DNA from: Caprella mutica
Taxonomy: Eukaryota; Arthropoda; Malacostraca; Amphipoda; Caprellidae
Direction: 5' to 3'
DNA length: 64,000 nt
NCBI GenBank assembly: GCA_947561585.1
Contig: CANNZV010002619.1
Coordinates: forward strand, 26,618 to 90,617
Position 1 is the first letter of the stretch. Each line of letters begins with the position of its first letter. Made by a program: the position numbers and the translations under genes. Shown piece after piece: positions 59,052-64,000 of this stretch. The notes beneath the pieces are model-generated. The model saw nothing but the letters and a program-made list of their open reading frames with translations. It ran no database searches and was not told the DNA's origin.

Positions 59052-60379
59052 TAGGGTCGGTCGGGGTATCACTGCGCATACCCTTTTTATGGGGTATCAC
59101 TCCGCACCCATTATAATTTTGAAACCATTTGTTTTAGCCTAAATCTGATTGCACCATCATTTCAAACATCTTCTTTTCTCCCATAAAAATCATGACGCAC
59201 CATTATCCTGTTAGTATTTCTAGAGTTAAGTCGTGATATAAGTGTTGCTCTCAAAACGATCTGAAAGAAGTTTGCGCTGGTGATATTTAAATCCAGCAAC
59301 CTCTCCTATAACTCTAGAACCAAGACTTATAGATCCATAATATTTTAACATGTTAACACAAACAATAACAGTTACATTATATCAAATTTTTAACTTCTCA
59401 GTTTTAACAGTTTTCCCGTCACAACCGTGCGCAGTGATACCCCAGATAATTTGAACGTAGAGGGGTATCACTGCGCACCATTACTGACCATATTTGTTTG
59501 TAAATAAATATAAAAATTATGAGTTATTAGCTCTTAATTAAGGCATAAATACTGAATTAGGTGTTATTTAATTATAAATTTGATTAACAATAAACTTACG
59601 ATCGCAGTAGCTATGCAACTTGATTTGGAGGTATTAAGATAGGGAGAGTGGGTATTAAGGGGGGAGGGGGGAGGGGGGGGGGGTGGTAATTAAAATAAAC
59701 ATTGATTAACAATGAAAGTACGATCGTATTGTATCCTTGATATGAGTAGTTAACTAGTAACGTAAAATTTAAGAGGTGAATTGATTGCAGATTCATTAAA
59801 TATGTGTTTAAAAATTTAGGGTCAATTTGATTGGGAAGAGGGCATGTAGAGAGGGAAACACAGACGTTTAGAGGGGAAGTGGGGCAGCAGGATTTAGATG
59901 TGGGAGAAGGGAAGTAGATCGGGAAGAGGGGGAAATTGATGGAGAAGAGGTGGATTTAGATGGGAAGAGAGGGGAATTTCGATGATATAGAGAGTGTGAT
60001 TAAAATGGTAGGAGAGCAGGATTTAGATGGGAAGAGAGGAGGATTAAAATGGGAGGAGAGGGGTTTATATAAGAGGGAGGAGGGGCATTAAAATGGGGAC
60101 AGGAGGTATTTAGGTGGGGTAGAGAATAGCTGTATTTATGCACTGCGCAGTAATACCCCTTCCTATGCGCAGTGATACCCCTATGCACTCACTAAAAGTT
60201 GCGCACAAAAAATTACAAATAAGTATTTTATTTATCTAGCTATTATTTCGAAACTTGTTGAGAACCATCCTCATTCATGATCATTTTATCATGTGAAGAA
60301 GAGTTTCTCTAGTACCTTTGGTTTTTAAGTGAATACAGAGTTTGCAGGATTCTGCGCAGTGATACCCCGTCCGACCCTA
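59052..60379 (-). mobile_element. 1.33-kb non-autonomous element E2 (inverted copy of E1)
   Basis: Ends TAGGGTCGGTCGGGGTATCA (left) and, reverse-complemented, TAGGGTCGGACGGGGTATCA (right). ATAT on both sides (59,047-59,050 and 60,381-60,384) is a possible 4-bp target duplication, with an extra G or C between. The internal order is that of E1 reversed: motif pair, a mid region with CGTGCGCAGTGATACCCCAG, a purine-rich tract 59,640-60,120 and further motifs at the right end. A (G)n run lies near 59,670. Non-coding. Confidence 0.85.
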
Positions 60380-60611
60380 CATATCTTCTGGAGGATAGTA
60401 TGTGCATTCTATTCAAAGATTACATTATATGTACACATCTTCTAAAAGATAGTACATGCGTTCTACTCACAGAATCCATTAAGGTATAAGTAAGCATCCG
60501 GAGTGACAATTTAGAAGAGTATATAAGCTGAAGAGCTGAAAATATTATATATGCAGTGCGAATAGTAAGAGTATTATTATAGAAAACTACTTTATAAATC
60601 GCCTTTGAATT

Positions 60612-60695
60612 TACATCGTGTGATAAACCGCCCACGAACTGGAAATTACCACCCATGAACACGAACTAGAACTTACCTACCACGAACATGAATTG
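60612..60695 (+). repeat. Degenerate 15-bp-type array
   Basis: Steps such as AACTGGAAATTACCACCCAT, GAACTAGAACTTACCTACCA and CGAACATGAATTGG resemble the array at 31,331-31,412. Weak periodicity; possibly an old Foldback-like end. Confidence 0.35.
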
Positions 60696-60854
60696 GATGG
60701 AAGGTAGAAGAAGAAAGAAATATGGAATGTAAAAACACGATTACAGATGGAGCGAGAATAATATCACGCATCGAAAAAGATATGATTTGGAAGTGGAAGA
60801 TTAATATGAATTCCCCCACTAAATTTTTTCAAAATATTCTATGAAAGTTATAAG

Positions 60855-61010
60855 TAGGGTTGTGACAATATTCTCTTTGAAAAATGCTTTATATTCTCAC
60901 GAAATATATTCTCATATGCTCTAAACATATTCTTTTATGCTCTGAAATATGCTATATATTCCTTAAAAATATGATTTACATTCTTTTAAGCTCAATTATG
61001 CTTTTAAGAT
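60855..61010 (+). mobile_element. Isolated hAT-like left end with subterminal repeats
   Basis: TAGGGTTGTGACAATATTCT resembles the end of the hAT MITE at 37,051. It is followed by ~22-bp repeats of ATATTCTTTTATGCTCTGAA, as often found in hAT subterminal regions. No right end or second copy of the upstream 8-mer was found, so it is probably a fragment. Confidence 0.45.
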
Positions 61011-61011
61011 C

Positions 61012-62980
61012 CATTCACAAAAAGTGCTGCAATTAGATATATAAACATAATAAGGGACATTATCAAGTTCCTTTAATCACATTTGGATGTCAATCTCTTG
61101 TTTCGGTGCATTGGAAATCTTGGAAGAGTTTAAATACGTTTTTTTTAACATGAATCATAGGGCACATGGATTCAATCTGTATATCGTCTGACCAAGTTCA
61201 GTCACAGTAATATTGGGTTTATAAAACGTTTAAGTTTTAATTTTGAACTAAGAAATGTTAAAAGTTGTTAGGATAAAATAAAATTATATTTTCTAATATT
61301 AATTTAAGAAACTTTTCAATATCGAAACCTGAACAGGTTTTTCAGGTAGTAACCTCAATTAGGCTTGTATGTTCCAATAATTTTGGCGAATATTGTTCGA
61401 CAATGTTCTTCTAAAATACCTATATACTTTCTTTCTATTATTTTTTTTGTAAATATACATTCTTCAGTTATATAGCATATCTCTGAACTGAGAAATATAT
61501 TAGAATCATGATTTTTCTTATATATTGTTGAAAAGAATATGTTTTATTACTTTTTAATGAAAAAAAATTATCAGTTTTATCAGAATTTTAAGAGTTTTTT
61601 TGTTTACAACATTGACAGTTGCGTACTTAAAGTTGATAGTTGCGTACTTAAACTGTATATTTTATTTACTAATTTCATATAAATTATACACCATGGGTTT
61701 ATAAATCAACATTCTTCTCAATTGTTGATCAAAATTGTTCTCCAACCGAAAATTCGTCAAATTTGTCATCCACAAATTCTTACATTGGATCTGCTGGAAT
61801 TAATGCAACTCATTTATTAATCAAACAATGTCCAATACGTTGAATAATCATTTGAAATAAACTTTCAGTCGCATTCTCACATCCAAAAATTCAAAAGATA
61901 ATAGGTCATAGATTGAAAACAAAAATGATGAACAAAAAACACTTTCCAAATAAGATTCACATTTAACCATTTCTATCATTTTCCAAATCAACAGAAGAAA
62001 AGAAACAATTAATAGATTGCATTCTTTAAGCGTGCATTGCACAGTTCTATTTTCTATCCAACATTAAATTGGTTATTTTTTTTCATTGAATGCAGTCTTT
62101 CTTATTTTAACTCAATCATCTGATATAAAAACCATTTGATTAGTTTCAAGCAACAAATATCGCCTTGATTGGCAAGTCAATCTTTTGCAAGTCAAACAAA
62201 AATGAATTGTAGCTCTCGAATGAACTTGTTTTTCTGTCGTAAAATCCAATTTGTGATGGATCGCAATATGCTGAAATGTGTTTCTATTGAGATTAGGAGT
62301 AATTGAACATGGTTGTACGTCGATAGAAATTACATCATTGTTGTACAGGTATTAATAATTCTACATAATTAGCAAAAGACCATTGTTGAAGAAAGTGTTA
62401 CAATGGTTGAAATAGGTCTAACATTGTCTATAACAGTTTTAATAATGGTTGAAACAGGATAAAATCAATAATAAAAAAAAATTATAATGTTTTAGTAGTA
62501 TGATAGAATTTTTCTAGACATTCTCTAAACTAGAGGATAGTTGCGGTATTCGGACACATATAATGAGGCTCACAGTACTCGGAAAGTTAGTCTTAGCATT
62601 GGTAAATCTGATATTTCTATAGGTCAGGATATTTCATAACATATGTTAAACACACTTTGCGATTATTGTGAGTGTACGGGAATTGAGTGATTAACTTTCA
62701 CCTAAATCCTAAAACTTTCACAATATTTTTCTTTATTAATATACCTGTCTAAGAGTCTATCAGATAAGAACAAATAATTAACTATTTTTCAAATAAATTT
62801 TCAACTCAAACACTTTATATTTAAGTATATGTATATAAAAACATTATTTTTTTAAATATAAATCCTTGTCTTTTCGTGAATAACTATTTACAAATGATAA
62901 TATATCATTAACAGTAATTATTCCAATTTCATATAATTATAATGCTGATCATAATCCCTCCCTATAATAAAGAGCATTGT
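61012..62980. other. AT-rich non-coding stretch
   Basis: Contains a ~20-bp tandem doublet around GTTGCGTACTTAAA (61,617-61,651). No gene supported. Confidence 0.35.

Positions 62981-62983
<3 letters not shown>

Positions 62984-63012
<29 letters not shown>
62984..63012. repeat. (TA)n microsatellite
   Basis: About 14 uninterrupted TA repeats, directly before the GC-richer 15-bp-type block. Confidence 0.95.
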
Positions 63013-63015
<3 letters not shown>

Positions 63016-63019
63016 TAGA

Positions 63020-63170
63020 TTACAACTTTCCCGTGAAATATTGCCGGGCCTTTTTGCCACCCGGGACCTTCTTTCCCGCGCTTCTAGCGGCAAACTAGGT
63101 ACCACATCGCCGATGAGGTACCTATTTTGCCACCCAGATCGGCGATCTATCATAGGGGTAAATTCTGAAT
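63020..63170 (+). repeat. GC-rich block: 15-bp-type units and palindromes
   Basis: 15-bp steps can be read as TTTCCCGTGAAATAT, TGCCGGGCCTTTTTG, CCACCCGGGACCTTC, TTTCCCGCGCTTCTA, GCGGCAAACTAGGTA. They are followed by inverted repeats TAGGTACC...GGTACCTA (about 63,095-63,123), CATCGCCGATG and AGATCGGCGATCT. This is one of the most GC-rich patches in the window. It sits between the TA microsatellite and the 32-bp satellite. Confidence 0.55.
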
Positions 63171-63299
63171 TATCGAGCAGTTTCACATTTTCGGTCAGGT
63201 TAGAAAAACTATATATTATGATAACCGCATATATAATATGAATTAAAGAAAATTTAATATTTATTTTTATGTTTAAAATAGATCAAAGTTTGAAATATC

Positions 63300-64000
63300 A
63301 ACTGTGATGATGTACTATCAGAGAAAAGAGTCACTGTGATGATGTACTATCAGAGAAAAGAGTCACTGTGATGATGTACTATCAGAGAAAAGAGTCACTG
63401 TGATGATGTACTATCAGAGAAAAGAGTCACTGTGATGATGTACTATCAGAGAAAAGAGTCACTGTGATGATGTACTAGCAGAGAAAAGAGTCACTGTGAT
63501 GATGTACTACCAGAGAGAAGAGTCACTGTGATGATGAACTATCAGAGAAAAGAGTCACTGTGATGATGTACTATCAGAGAAAAGAGTCACTGTGATGATG
63601 TAATATCAGAGAAAAGAGTCACTGTGATGATGTACTATCAGAGAAAAGAGTCACTGTGATGATGTACTATCAGAGAAAAGAGTCACTGTGATGATGTACT
63701 ATCAGAGAAAAGAGTCACTGTGATGATGTACTATCCGAGAAAAGAGTCACTTTGATGATGTACTATCAGAGAAAAGAGTCACTGTGATGATGTACTGTCA
63801 GAGAAAAGAGTCACTGTGATGATGTACTATCAGAGAAAAGAGTCACTGTGATGATGTACTGTCAGAGAAAAGAGTTACTGTGATGATGTACTATCAGAGA
63901 AAAGAGTCACTGTGATGATGTACTATCAGAGAAAAGAGTCACTGTGATGATGTACTATCAGAGAAAAGAGTCACTGTGATGGTACTATCAGATAAAAGAG
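63300..64000 (+). repeat. 32-bp satellite array, at least 22 units, running off the window
   Basis: The unit begins ACTGTGATGATGTACTATCA and continues GAGAAAAGAGTC, repeating every 32 bp with very few point changes (for example GTACTAGCA, GTAATATC, CTGTCAG). The high uniformity indicates recent amplification or homogenisation. The array continues past position 64,000, so its length is unknown. Three degenerate units of the same repeat are at 1,050-1,145. Confidence 0.97.

Noticed and set aside
1..64000. tRNA, rRNA and telomeric TTAGG repeats
   Set aside because: No cloverleaf-compatible GGTTCGA box with matching acceptor arms, no rRNA-like conserved blocks and no TTAGG arrays were seen on reading both strands. 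A covariance-model scan would be decisive.

Overview
This window is AT-rich eukaryotic DNA with no confidently identifiable host gene. The only convincing coding sequences belong to DNA transposons. One is a hAT transposase with a CGGBP1-like BED finger and a spliceosomal intron; one is an intact DD37D mariner-type transposase; one is a decayed Tc1 transposase. This mix, with many MITEs and minisatellites and no operons, suggests an invertebrate, most probably an arthropod (insect or crustacean). The species cannot be fixed from sequence alone. The stretch is either intergenic or lies inside very long introns.

Layout. 1-4.1 kb: a few degenerate units of a 32-bp satellite, a dispersed repeat, and a 1-kb DNA transposon with very long terminal inverted repeats. 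4.67-7.59 kb: a hAT element with 8-bp target duplications. A 430-bp MITE sits inside its third codon and a second small inverted-repeat element sits in its intron. 7.85-8.27 kb: a 46-bp minisatellite. 9.73-11.03 kb: a complete mariner with 27-bp terminal repeats, TA duplications and an open 339-aa transposase. 12.9-15.7 kb: an inverted repeat pair, a second copy of the 430-bp MITE family, and a hAT MITE. 19.0-22.4 kb: a truncated second copy of the long-TIR transposon, a 38-bp minisatellite and two weak candidate host exons. 24.9-34.8 kb: short-period arrays, a split MITE and a hairpin element.

36.3-43.9 kb is the most unusual part. At least three elements have termini made of inverted arrays of a ~15-bp repeat (core GGAAAATT). 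They are flanked by 9-bp, or near-9-bp, duplications and have unrelated interiors. This is the architecture of Foldback elements. One of them has jumped into the transposase of a Tc1 element, and a hAT MITE has jumped into another. Further same-period arrays lie at 24.9, 31, 33.5, 41.0, 53.6, 56.9, 60.6 and 63.1 kb.

47-60.4 kb: an intact copy of the split MITE, and two inverted copies of a 1.3-kb element with a recurring GGGGTATCACTGCGCA motif and a pyrimidine-rich core. The second copy of the dispersed repeat from 2 kb lies here in opposite orientation. The window ends in a long 32-bp satellite array (63.3-64.0 kb), whose degenerate relative is near position 1,050.

Nothing here forms a pathway. 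The genes relate through nested transposition, which gives a relative chronology: Tc1 before Foldback, Foldback before hAT MITE, hAT before its MITEs. Identity judgements come from reading by eye, not from computed alignments.
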